Source: Vigna angularis | Taxonomy: Eukaryota > Streptophyta > Magnoliopsida > Fabales > Fabaceae | Assembly: GCF_016808095.1 (NCBI RefSeq) | Contig: NC_068977.1 | Location: forward strand, 29,289,364-29,353,363 | Length of the DNA stretch: 64,000 bases | Reading direction: 5' to 3' | Part shown: positions 50,332 through 60,372 of the stretch, in pieces | Position numbering within the stretch: position 1 is the first letter of the stretch | Layout: each line of letters starts with the position of its first letter | Position numbers and translations under genes: made by a program | Notes under the pieces: generated by a model | What the model saw: the letters and a program-made list of their open reading frames with translations, nothing else | The model's database searches: none | What the model was told of the DNA's origin: nothing

Positions 50332-50547
50332 ATGAGTTGCCACAGGCCTCATTGAACATCCATCCGAGTGAGGCACTTGATTTTCTAACAAGATGCATCA
50401 AGGTTAAAGCTGTTATTTCTTTGATTTGTTGGTGTTTCCATCTATAAAAATAATCTATATGTACAGGAATATACTGGTGAAAAAAGAATTGATGATCACA
50501 TGGATATCTTCCCTCTACCTCCAAGGCCTATTCCTCTTCATAAATGA
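50332..50547 (+). pseudogene. Orphan 3' terminal exons of an unidentified gene
   Basis: Two exon-like blocks join in frame. Block A is 50332-50402, preceded by an acceptor CTGCAG and followed by donor GTTAAAG; it reads ELPQASLNIHPSEALDFLTR and CIK. Block B is 50467-50547, preceded by TGTACAG; it reads EYTGEKRIDDHMDIFPLPPR, PIPLHK and stops at TGA. Phases fit (2+69 nt, then 81 nt). The composition is protein-like, and the minus-strand open frame over the same DNA is less convincing. I do not recognise the family. No upstream exons were found before the copia element at 46.2-49.65 kb, so this may be a truncated gene, a captured fragment, or a gene whose upstream exons lie beyond the transposon. 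It would be tail to tail with the PORR gene. Confidence 0.35.
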
Positions 50548-50929
50548 GACAATTCAATCCAACCTTCAGAAAGAGCTAGGCTGAAGATCTCAGTCGCATC
50601 AAATATCAACTCAATAAAACCTTCAGGAAGAGCCAGTTTCACATAGGACCAGTATTGCTCCCCTCCTACATTATAGGAGAGTCCACACTTTTCATAAGGA
50701 ACCCAGTAGGTCTGACAAAATCACTATAGATCAAGCTGGGTTAATCACCACAAATCATATTACTTCAGTTAAGATGCAGAAAAAACAGGAATCTTAATTC
50801 CTCATTTTCTATTGCTCAAAACTTTCGGAAGTTAGATTTCAAAATTTCAGAATTCAGAACTGTATCAAGAGACTTTTCTCAATTGCAAAATTGAAGTAAA
50901 TGTAGCTCAAATAGGTTCCCAAATACTAG

Positions 50930-52312
50930 CTATGATGTCCTTTGCAGTGATGCACTATCCACAAAATCATCACCCTCATCTCCCAAATCAACATCAGAAC
51001 CTATATCTGACGTCAAATCATCCTCTGCATCTTTATCCAGACCCACACCATCTTCCCCCTTAAAGTCTTCACAAGCATCCTCCACATATGTCCTCGTTAC
51101 ATGCCCCATTTCGTCCTCTAACCTGCTTCTCCTGTACCCAACCAACTCCTTATCAACCTTGGCTTTCCTTGGACTCAATAGCACAAGCTCAGCTAGCTTC
51201 CTCCGTGCCAAATACAACTCATTCGGCTCAATCAGCTCGCCTTTTCTATACGCCTCCCTAAGGAAAACAGTGTGAAGCTTCCCCTGATTCCCCCTGGTGG
51301 AGACATAGAAAATACCTTGGTGCTGGAGCAGGAAATCCTTCAACCTCTTGGGCAGGTTCATCGCCATTCGGAAATGTGCGATCCGCTCCAATGTAATTTT
51401 CTTCTCCACAGTCAACGACAACAACTCATGAATGGTGGCAACAGCTCTCTTCTCCATCCTCTTCTGGGCTTCAATGGACCTCAAATCATACCCAGAAACA
51501 TCCTCATACGGGGACCAATAAGGAAGCCTCTGCCACTTCCACATTGCAATCCTAAAATACTTACCTATCTTAAAACCAGGTGGAAAATCAATGACAAAAG
51601 AAAATCTAACATCCTCAGCATCACCACCTCTCTCTCTATACTCCCTCTCCCTAACCTCCTCAATCGCACAAGTTGATAACCTAGGGTCCCTCTCCACAAC
51701 CTCAATGTACTTCATCCTAGTTTCCTTTGCATCAATCAAACGGAAAAACTGAGGGTACCTCAGAACCACAGAGTTTTCGAAGTCGTCGGGAAGGCCGAAG
51801 GCGGAGCGTGCAATGCGCACATGCTCGAGGCGGAGCCTGCCTTCGTTCGTCATCAGCAGAAGCTTCCGAAGCCGCGTGACGGCGCGTGGAATCTGTTCCG
51901 CGAGTGCTTGGCGCTCCTGCTGAATCTGGAGGATGGCTTTGCGGGTGAGGCGGCAGAAGAGAATGCGCTGGACGGGGTGCTCAAAGATTTCGAAGACGTG
52001 CGGGAACTTAAGGACGAACGCACCAGCCTCGTAGCGCGTGAAACCGAAGCGGCGCACGAGGTTTTCGAGGCGCGAGATTGGGAGCGATTGGGTGGGCTCG
52101 GGGAGGATGATGCTCTGAAATTTGAGGACCTTGCGCGTTTTCTTCTCCACTTCCATGTAGTTGTCGTAGCCGTGGTCACGAACCCTAAGTTGCTTTTTGG
52201 GGATTGCGGTGGATTGCGCGAATTCTCTGAAGAAGTTGAAATTAGGGTTATAAGGGAAATTATCGAGATTGCGCTTGAAGAAGTTGGAGGCTCGACAAGC
52301 GAAGCCTCGCAT
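50930..52312 (-). CDS. PORR-domain organelle RNA-binding protein (WTF1-like)
   Basis: An intronless gene for 460 aa with a plant organelle RNA recognition (PORR) domain. Family members such as WHAT'S THIS FACTOR 1 (chloroplast) and WTF9 (mitochondria) bind group II introns and help splice them. The start is set at the ATG at 52312; the open frame goes 30 codons further up, but only to a TTG. The N-terminus (MRGFACRASNFFKRN) is basic and poor in acidic residues, like an organelle transit peptide; mitochondria or plastid cannot be decided. The PORR domain covers about 55-390: KVLKFQSIILPEP, LVRRFGFTRYEAGAFVLKFP, PYWSPYEDVSGYD and the LKDFLLQHQGIFYVSTRG block near its end. The C-terminus (about 415-452) is acidic, with many Asp/Glu. 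The first third is much more GC-rich than the rest. The frame is intact and the gene looks functional. Confidence 0.88.
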   Translation of the reverse strand: MRGFACRASNFFKRNLDNFPYNPNFNFFREFAQSTAIPKKQLRVRDHGYDNYMEVEKKTRKVLKFQSIILPEPTQSLPISRLENLVRRFGFTRYEAGAFVLKFPHVFEIFEHPVQRILFCRLTRKAILQIQQERQALAEQIPRAVTRLRKLLLMTNEGRLRLEHVRIARSAFGLPDDFENSVVLRYPQFFRLIDAKETRMKYIEVVERDPRLSTCAIEEVREREYRERGGDAEDVRFSFVIDFPPGFKIGKYFRIAMWKWQRLPYWSPYEDVSGYDLRSIEAQKRMEKRAVATIHELLSLTVEKKITLERIAHFRMAMNLPKRLKDFLLQHQGIFYVSTRGNQGKLHTVFLREAYRKGELIEPNELYLARRKLAELVLLSPRKAKVDKELVGYRRSRLEDEMGHVTRTYVEDACEDFKGEDGVGLDKDAEDDLTSDIGSDVDLGDEGDDFVDSASLQRTS

Positions 52313-52960
52313 TTTGGGGTTTAGGATTTTGGTGGTTCTGCTATGGAGAATGAACGATGAAGCAGTGAAGTGTGAAGAAGTGATAGATTGGGAAAATAGC
52401 AACGTAGAGGGGTGATAATGGAATTATTGTATTTTTTGGAGTTTCTTTTTTCGAATGGGCTTGTTAAGTGTGCTTTATTTTTCCCGTGGAAGCCCAAATT
52501 AACAGTAATTGAAATAGCAAAAGGGTGTTTCATCTTCCACCTCCAAGGATTTCACCTGCACCTCCAAAATTATACAGAATGCCAAAATCAGAAATAAAAA
52601 AGTAAAAACCTGGTCAAAGATTCTGTTAAAAGCAAAACAGCTTTCTCTCATTTATTCTTCACCCTGATATTTATCTCTCTTTCGAATCTGATTTCTCTCC
52701 TTCCATGCTCTGCTCTGCTTCTTCCAGGCATACACAGACAACTTCGTGTTCTTCCTGCAGGTTGAATTTTTTTTGCTCATGGTCCTCCATTGGTGTTGCT
52801 CTTCGTCCTCGTTTTCGATGCTCGTTTGTCCGTTTTCGCGGCTGAAAGCTTGATCATTGATTTGTTATATTTGTTTTCAAGTTTATAGATAAGAAGATTG
52901 TAGAGGTAGATTTGCATCATTATAACCTTTTTTGGGACGAGTTCATGGATGACCAATCCC
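52313..52960. promoter_or_regulatory. PORR gene upstream region; possible divergent transcript
   Basis: The first 100-200 bp should hold the minus-strand promoter and 5' UTR of the PORR gene. From about 52660 the plus strand is CT-rich (TTCTCTCATTTATTCTTC, CTCTCTTTCGAATC), as in plant 5' UTRs, with a possible exon-intron border CTGCAG/GTTGAAT near 52760. No coding frame follows before an old LTR begins near 52975. Confidence 0.3.
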
Positions 52961-54252
52961 CTAAAACTCTAAAACTCTCGTTATGCGTCCCACTCGCCTT
53001 TCGAATTAAATGGATAGTGGTTCCAGACCACCATCAGTCATATAGCGACAGAATTTGTCAGGTGAATCCATAAACAGAGAGCAACACCCTCTGGTCATTC
53101 GCACAGCGCACCAGCTTGCACAGCGAATGACTCAAACAGTGAACACTCTCTATAGGGTCTAGTTATGCGAGACAGCTCACATAACGACTCTGCATCATCT
53201 GTAAAACGCAAATTTTGCAGAATCACACATTCACACCAGCCCTTACCATTTCTAGTTATTTTCTCCAACTTCTAACACTCCTAATTCTTGTTTTATACTT
53301 ACTTAAACTGATCTAGATGATTATAAACATTCCCACTACAATTCTAAAGTGATTAAGACTCAATTCCTACTCTAGAACACCAATTTTTCACAACTTAGGG
53401 ACTCAAATCCACCTTTACCATTTTTAGCATGTTCTAAACCAATTTTATGTTCCTAGCAAGTTCCATTGGACCTAATCAAACTGTATTAACCCTCCAAACG
53501 CACTCTAAACTTCAGATGCTCAGAATCCTTACCCCACTTTCTCTCCAATGACCTAAAATACTTCCTAAGTGTTAAACTGTCTATCTAAATATTACTGCAA
53601 CCGAAATCCTACCCAGAAACACTTCATACAAACTCAATTAACAGTAACTAAGTTCATCCACACACCATCCATCACAGTTTCATCACGCCCAAATGCTTAA
53701 AATCAAGAATGCAGTCCAAACATCACACCAGTTCAGAATTCAACATGCATACATATTTATAAAACAGATCCAACCAAAACAAAATTTAAAAGTTATAACT
53801 AGCTCCCCTTACCTTGGTGGTTATAAGCACAATACTACTCAGAATAGTAGAAAAATCCCAACCGTGCCTTACACAGCCAGCACACAGTAAGATCCTACAA
53901 TCCACTAAAGTGGAGACAGAAACAACTCTTAGAGCTATAATAGGCAGAGAATAAAAAGGGGAAGACTACCAGCTGCATGCAACCAGTAAAGTTGCATGCC
54001 TTAGGTTCAAGAGAGATGGAGAAACTGACTTACCAGTCCAAAACGGAAACTAATCGGATGAATGGGAAGCTCTCAACTCCGTGAACGAAAGGATACCACC
54101 TATTTGACAATGCAACGGTTGTAATTTGTGAATGGGTAGAGAGAAGGCAGAGTAAGAAGAAGAGGACAAAGTTTAGAGAGAGAAGGAGAAGTTGGCTAAT
54201 GAATGGGTAGAGAGAAGGCAGATTGGGAAAAATCCCTTCTAAAGTCATTGTG

Positions 54253-54429
54253 TATTGGATTTAATTTATTTTCCGTTCATATCTGTGCATTTATCTTCAT
54301 ATATTTATATTCTATTTTTATATTTATATTCCGTTTATATATTGTTTCAAACAATTATATACATGTAAAATTGTACTCTCTTCTTATGGAATAAGAAATA
54401 CAATTCCTATCCTTTCTTTTCTCATAACA
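54253..54429 (+). repeat. 5' LTR of the young copia element
   Basis: 177 bp, with one and a half copies of the TATTCTATTTTTATATTTA unit. Confidence 0.95.
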
Positions 54430-54441
54430 TGGTATCAGAAG
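54430..54441 (+). promoter_or_regulatory. Primer-binding site of the young copia
   Basis: TGGTATCAGAAG directly follows the 5' LTR; it is complementary to the 3' end of initiator Met-tRNA over at least 10 bases. Confidence 0.85.
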
Positions 54442-54546
54442 AAAATTAATTTTTTATCACGTTCTTCCGCAACCAATTCTTTTCCTGTCCAGATCTTCAT
54501 TTTCTACCTTTCGTTCTTGGCTTTTCTGCCTTTTTCTTCTCCTTTT

Positions 54547-57500
54547 ATGGCTACTCCCTCTGTTACTCTCGCATCGTTGCAAGATACAACACATGACTAT
54601 TACATTCATCCTAATGAGAATCCTTCATTGGTGCTTGTTTCCCCGATTCTTGAAGGTCACAATTATCATGGATGGGCTCGCTCGATGTCTATGGCACTAC
54701 AAATGAAGAATAAATTTGGCTTTGTTGATGGTTCCATTCCTTGTCCAGCTGGTACAGATCCAATGGTTCAAGCATGGAAGCGTTGCAATAATCTAGTTTT
54801 ATCTTGGATCAATCATTCTATTTCTCATGAGATTGCTACAAGTGTTATTTGGATTGACTCTGCTGCTACGGCATGGAAGGATCTCAAAGATCGTTTCTCC
54901 CAAGGTGATTTTGTTCGAATTTCACAATTGCATCAAGATCTTTATTCAATGCATCAATCTGATCTAAGTGTTACTGCATATTACACTAAAATGAAGATTC
55001 TCTGGGATGAACTTTGCAATTTTCGCCCTATTCCTGAATGTCAATCTTCTGCTTCTTGTTGTGTTGTTTCTAAGACAATGAAGGAATATCGTGAAAATGA
55101 TTGTGTTCTTTGTTTTCTTAGAGGCTTGAATGATAATTACTCTGTTGTTCGCTCTCAGATCCTTCTCATGGATCCCTTGCCTTCTTTACCCAAAATTTTT
55201 TCGATAATAATTCAACATGAGCGACAATTACAATCAGGAATTCTTTCTCAACCTCCAGTCATGGCGTCACAAGTTTCTCAATCTAAACCTTCTTTTTCTA
55301 CCTTCAATGGCAGAGGTAAACCCTCTCCTGCCAATGATTATGGCCGGGGAAGATCTTCATATCAAGGTTCTCAGGCTCGTTCCTTAGGGGGAAGGTTTGG
55401 TGCACCTCGACAATGCACTCACTATGGCAGGACAAACCACACCATTGATACTTGCTTTCTAATACATGGATTACCACCTGATCTCAAATCCAAAAGAGTC
55501 CACAATGTTACAACAGATTCTTCTACAGTAGTTCCTTCTTATAATAATTCTCCGGCACAATCACATTCCGCAATTTTGGGACTTTCTCAAGAGCAAATTC
55601 ATGGTTTATTGGCACTTCTTCCTCAATCTAATCCCACAATCCCACATTCTACTAATCTAGTGAGCTCTCATAATGCTTCCACTTCTTCCCAGGCTCAAGG
55701 TAATATCTATTCCAAATGGATTCTAGACACAGGTGCTACTGATCATATATCTAATTCTTTGTCTCATTTTATTTCTTATCATAGAATCTCACCAATTACA
55801 GTATCACTACCCAACAAGAACTCTTCATTTGCTCATTTTTCTGGCACTGTTTCACTTAGCCCACACCTTACTTTACATAATGTCTTGTTTATTCCTAATT
55901 TTTCTGTCAATCTTATTTCGGTCACAAAGTTAACTAAATCTCTATCTTGTAAACTTAACATTTCTGAATTTTCCTGTGAAATACATGACAAGTCAACCCT
56001 GCAGATGATTGGCAAAGCTGAAGAAAGAGATGGCTTGTATGTCATGATAGTTCCTGCACCCACACCCCTTTGTTCACCAGCTGCTATTACTTATGAGAAT
56101 TCTATTGCTTGTTCTACAATAAGACATAACTCTATAGATATTTGGCACTATAGACTAGGGCATCCTTCTTTTTCTTGTTATACCAAATTACGCAACATGT
56201 ATGCCACTTTACCCAATACAAAATACACGCATTGTGATGCTTGTCATTATTCTAAGCAAAGAAAATTACCTTTTCAATTAAGTACTACTGTTTCAAAAGC
56301 TCCTTTTGATTTAATTCATGTTGATATTTGGGGGCCCTATAGTACTTCTTCTGTTGATGGTTTCAAATATTTCTTAACTATAGTGGATGATATGTCTAGA
56401 TACACATGGATTAAATTAATGACAAGTAAATCAGATACAAGATCACAACTTATTGGCTTTGTTTCTTATATAAAAACACAATTTGGCATTGATGTAAAAG
56501 CTGTTAGATCAGATAATGGTAATGAGTTTGCAATGACAGATTTTTATAGACAAAAAGGGATACAACATCAATTATCATGTGTTGAAACACCTCAACAAAA
56601 TGGAGTCATTGAGAGAAAACATCAACACATTCTCAATGTTGCTAGATCTTTAATGTTTCAATCCCATTTGCCTATAATTTTCTGGTCTTTTGCTGTTCGT
56701 TATGCTGTGCAACTCATTAATATTTTACCTTCCAAAGTTTTGACATATTTTTCTCCATCTCAGCTGTTACACAATGTTAAACCTGACATTACTTACTTAC
56801 GAGTTTTTGGCTCACTTTGCTATGCTTCAACTCTTCAAACTCATAGAACAAAATTTCAACCTCGTGCAAGAAAATGTGTTTTACTGGGTTTTAAAACAAG
56901 AGTGAAAGGCTACCTTTTGTTAGATTTCAATTCTAGGGAAATTTTTCTATCAAGGAATGTAGTATTTTATGAAAATATATTTCCTTTTCTTACTAGTGAC
57001 AAGCACTCACCTATTAATACACAAAATTCCTTGGATTTTGTCACCAAAATTATTTCACCTCCATCACCTCTTTTCTCAGAAGTTACTGATCAACCCTCTT
57101 TACCACTTACATCTCCTCCTTCTATTGTTTCCAACCCTGTTATTTTCTCTTCTCAGCCTGTTTCTGTTGAACCTATCACTGCTACTCCACAAAGGAAATC
57201 AATTAGGCCAAAACATACACCATCTTACCTGCAGGACTATCATTGCAACATGTCATCTACTTCTTCCGCCACTCAGTCATCCACAGGTACCTTACATCCT
57301 ATCTCTTCATATCTATCATATGATGCATTATCATCTCTTCATAAATCATATGTCCTTAATCTTTCCCAAGTTAGTGAACCTAAAACCTATAACCAAGCCA
57401 TCAAACATGATTGTTGGAGAAATGCCATGGATCAAGAAATTGCAGCTTTAGAAAATACCAAAACTTGGGTTTTGACTGATCTACCTAATGGAAAGCAACC

Positions 57501-58908
57501 TATCGGATGTAAATGGGTATACAAAATAAAGAGGCATGCTGATGGGAGTATTGAACGATACAAGGCAAGGCTTGTAGCCAAAGGCTACACACAACAACAA
57601 GGTTTAGATTACTTTGAGACTTTTTCACCTGTTGTCAAACTCACAACAGTAAGATTGGTTCTAGCTTTAGCAGCTTCCAAACATTGGTATTTACATCAAC
57701 TAGATGTAACTAATGCCTTTTTACATGGGGATCTAGATGAAGAAGTATACATGTCTCTTCCTCTTGGTTATAAATCTGAAAAACCAGGACAAGTTTGCAA
57801 GTTGTTGAAGTCTTTATATGGACTCAAACAAGCCTCTAGACAATGGAATTACAAGTTGACAACTACTTTACTTTCTTTGGGCTACACACAATCAAAATCA
57901 GATTATTCACTTTTTGTCAAAAGTGATTCTGCTCATATTACCATCTTACTTGTTTATGTAGATGATATAGTTTTGGCAGGTGATGACATCCAGGAAATCC
58001 AAACTGTGAAGGCTCTATTGAATGCAAAGTTCAAGATTAAAGACTTAGGCCAACTTAAGTATTTTCTGGGCTTAGAAATTGCAAGATCTCAACAGGGCAT
58101 TAATTTGTCACAAAGGAAGTATGCTCTAGAGTTACTAGAAGATGCAGGATTGTTGGGGTGTCAACCTGTTTCTACTCCTATACAGCCAGGCACAATTTCC
58201 AAGACAGAAGGGAAACCCTATTCAGATGTGCAGGCCTATAGAAGACTTCTTGGCAGGTTACTATATCTAACCAACACAAGACCAGATTTATGTTTCGCTG
58301 TTAGTACTCTCAGTCAATTTCTTTCCAATCCTTTGGAAGATCACTATGCAACAGCAATAAGAATCCTGAGATATATCAAGAACAATCCAGGACAAGGATT
58401 ATTCTTTCCCTCCAACACAGAACATGCTCTCAAGGCTTTTAGTGATTCTGATTGGGCTGCTTGCCCTGACACTAGAAGGTCTGTGACTGGTTTTAATGTG
58501 TTCTATGGTGCATCATTAATTAGCTGGAAATCCAAGAAGCAAGGTACTATATCTAGATCATCAACCGAAGCAGAATATAGAGCTTTAGCTTCCACAACAT
58601 GTGAAATTCAATGGCTTCTGTATTTGCTCCATGATTTGAAACAACCTCTACCACAACCAGTTTCTCTGTTTTGTGACAATCAATCTGCTATACAAATTGC
58701 ATAAAATCCAGCCATGCATGAAAGAACAAAGCATATTGAAATTGATTGTCATCTCATAAGAGATAAAGTTCAAGCTGGTGTAATTAAGCTCTTGTCCATT
58801 CCTACTTCAGCACAACTTGCAGACATTCATACTAAAGCTTTGCATCCAACACAATTTCAATCTTTGTTGTCCAAGCTGAGCATTAAGGATATATATGCTG
58901 CAGCTTGA
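54547..58908 (+). pseudogene. Copia gag-pol polyprotein with one in-frame stop
   Basis: Single frame from the ATG at 54547 to a TAA at 58702-58704 (1385 aa). The same frame continues after the stop to a natural TGA at 58906-58908. Domains in order: gag (about 1-260); zinc knuckle region with Cys290, Tyr293, His298, Cys303, so the second Cys of the CCHC is lost; protease DTGA at 394-397; GAG-pre-integrase with IWHYRLGH; integrase with catalytic Asp593, Asp656 and Glu689 (PQQNGVIERK context); reverse transcriptase with YVDD at 1137-1140; RNase H with the SDSDWA and STEAEYRA motifs. The stop falls at codon 1386, just before the conserved HERTKHIEID motif of RNase H, so the final RNase H part is cut off unless read through. 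Products would be inactive or weak in this copy. Confidence 0.92.
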
Positions 58909-58914
58909 GGGGGA

Positions 58915-59129
58915 TATTGGATTTAATTTATTTTCCGTTCATATCTGTGCATTTATCTTCATATATTTATATTCTATTTTTATATTTATATTCTATTTTT
59001 ATATTTATATTCTATTTTTATATTTATATTCCGTTTATATATTGTTTCAAACAATTATATACATGTAAAATTGTACTCTCTTCTTATGGAATAAGAAATA
59101 CAATTCCTATCCTTTCTTTTCTCATAACA
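58915..59129 (+). repeat. 3' LTR of the young copia element
   Basis: 215 bp, identical to the 5' LTR apart from a 38-bp gain (two more 19-bp units at about 58970-59030). Confidence 0.95.
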
Positions 59130-59203
59130 TTGTGTCTTTAGTTTTACGCGCCTGGCTGCCTCAACATAAGGCCCAAAAGCCCCATATTTTTCAGGCCCTT
59201 ACA

Positions 59204-60080
59204 TAAGTTGATTATATTATTTATAAATGTATAATTTATAGTATTAGTTTATGATTATATAATTTAATTATAAATGTTTAATTTATTGTATTAGTTTTTT
59301 ATTTTGTTAAAAATTTTGTATAAAATAAAATTTTAATTTTTGTTTTATTTATTAATAAAAATTGTATTTAAAATTGATATGAAATTTTTTAATAACTTTT
59401 TAAATAGTTTTAAGTATTATTATTTTAGTGCTTTTTTTTAAAGTTAATTACATAATTAATAATTTCATAAATGTATAATTTATTGTATGAGGAGAAGAAA
59501 ATATGTGCACACCGACAAGTTTGAGAAAAAGAATTTTTGACTTTTTTGTTTTTGACTTTTTTAAATATTAAAAGTTTTTTAATTATGAGATAGTTTAGAC
59601 ATTTTAGAAATTTTTGAAAGTGTAAGATGAAGAGGTTAGAGGTACAGGTGAAACACCCATAGCAAAATATATTCATAGGATATCTTGTTATAAAATAAGG
59701 CTAATAATAGAAAGACTAGAAAAAAGATAAAAAATAATACAGACTAATTTCTGTATGTATTATTACTAATAGGAAAAGCCTTTTTTATATGTACAAAATG
59801 TAATATAAAAAAATACATATCATAATTAATACTAATATTTATATTTCATTAATCAATCATATATAAAAATTGTATCAAATTAATTAAGTATATGAATAAA
59901 TGTACAAATTAATAAAAAACCATTAATTTATAACATTTTCTTTGAATAAATGTACAAATTAATAGAAAACCATTAATTAGAGAATGTCTCTAGTTAAAAC
60001 TTTACTAGAAAAATCTTTTGAGATAAAAATTTAATGAAAAAAAAATGTACATCGTTCTTTATTTTTTAATATAATATTGT
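59204..60080. other. Intergenic, AT-rich
   Basis: No supported gene. A near-tandem pair of about 50 bp (AATAAATGTACAAATTAATA words) lies at about 59890-59985. Confidence 0.4.
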
Positions 60081-60084
60081 TTAT

Positions 60085-60372
60085 CAAATATTATATTTTC
60101 CCCTTATGTAAACTCACATCATTAAGATGACAAAGTCTAATCCTGTATCAATTGCTCAAAAGTTTTCACTGCCAAAGACTTTGTAAATAAATTAGTCAAA
60201 TTTTTCACATGAACAAATCTTTTGGATCTCTATGTTATCCTTTTAATTGAATAATGCATTATTATTTTCATATATGGTTGTTGATTCCATTTTTTCTAAT
60301 GATAAATCACAAGTTTGTCGCATGTTGAATTATAAACTTTAACCAAACACATTCATGTAATGATTTGACAAT
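60085..60372 (-). pseudogene. Copia RNase H C-terminal relic
   Basis: On the minus strand this gives, across several frames, the end of a copia RNase H: MCLVK (from ECVWLR-like), TTIYENNNA (YEDNA-like), IEIQKICS, then NLFTKSLAVKTFEQLIQ and RLCHLNDVSLHKG. Several stops and frameshifts are present. It belongs with the RT piece at 63595-63960; together they are one copia element split by later insertions. Confidence 0.75.

Larger units (their letters stand above)
54253..59129 (+). mobile_element. Young, nearly intact Ty1/copia retrotransposon
   Basis: 4877 bp, flanked by a perfect 5-bp target duplication TTGTG (54248-54252 and 59130-59134). The LTRs start TATTGGATTT and end CATAACA. They are identical by eye except that the 3' LTR has two extra copies of a 19-bp unit. 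Primer-binding site TGGTATCAGAAG is at 54430, directly after the 5' LTR; the polypurine tract GAGGGGGA is at 58907-58914. The internal region holds one long gag-pol frame with a single stop. Identical LTRs imply very recent insertion. Confidence 0.95.
52975..59203 (+). mobile_element. Old 5'-truncated LTR (long-LTR family) split by a copia insertion
   Basis: Bases 52975-54252 are collinear with the 3' half of the solo LTR at 36290-38915: a motif cluster with GCACAGCG and TATGCGAG (52980-53200), then a TTCTCCAACTTCTAAC block, and an AACTAGCTCCC block near 53795. The LTR resumes after the young copia at 59135 and ends CAGGCCCTTACA at 59203. The LTR start is not found. A 21-bp-scale word GAATGGGTAGAGAGAAGGCA occurs twice, at about 54131 and 54202. 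Confidence 0.6.

Noticed and set aside
51821..52324. Plus-strand open frame of 167 codons across the PORR gene
   Set aside because: Shadow of the GC-rich minus-strand gene; no domain, and the minus frame matches a known family.
52313..52402. Longer start for the PORR protein at 52402
   Set aside because: The codon there is TTG; the first ATG in frame is at 52312 and gives a transit-peptide-like N-terminus.
54430..54441. tRNA-like matches at TGGTATCAGA sites (also near 7034, 24714, 49258)
   Set aside because: These are retrotransposon primer-binding sites; no cloverleaf can be drawn around them.
54517..54546. Copia polyprotein start at 54517
   Set aside because: The codon is TTG; the first ATG is 54547.
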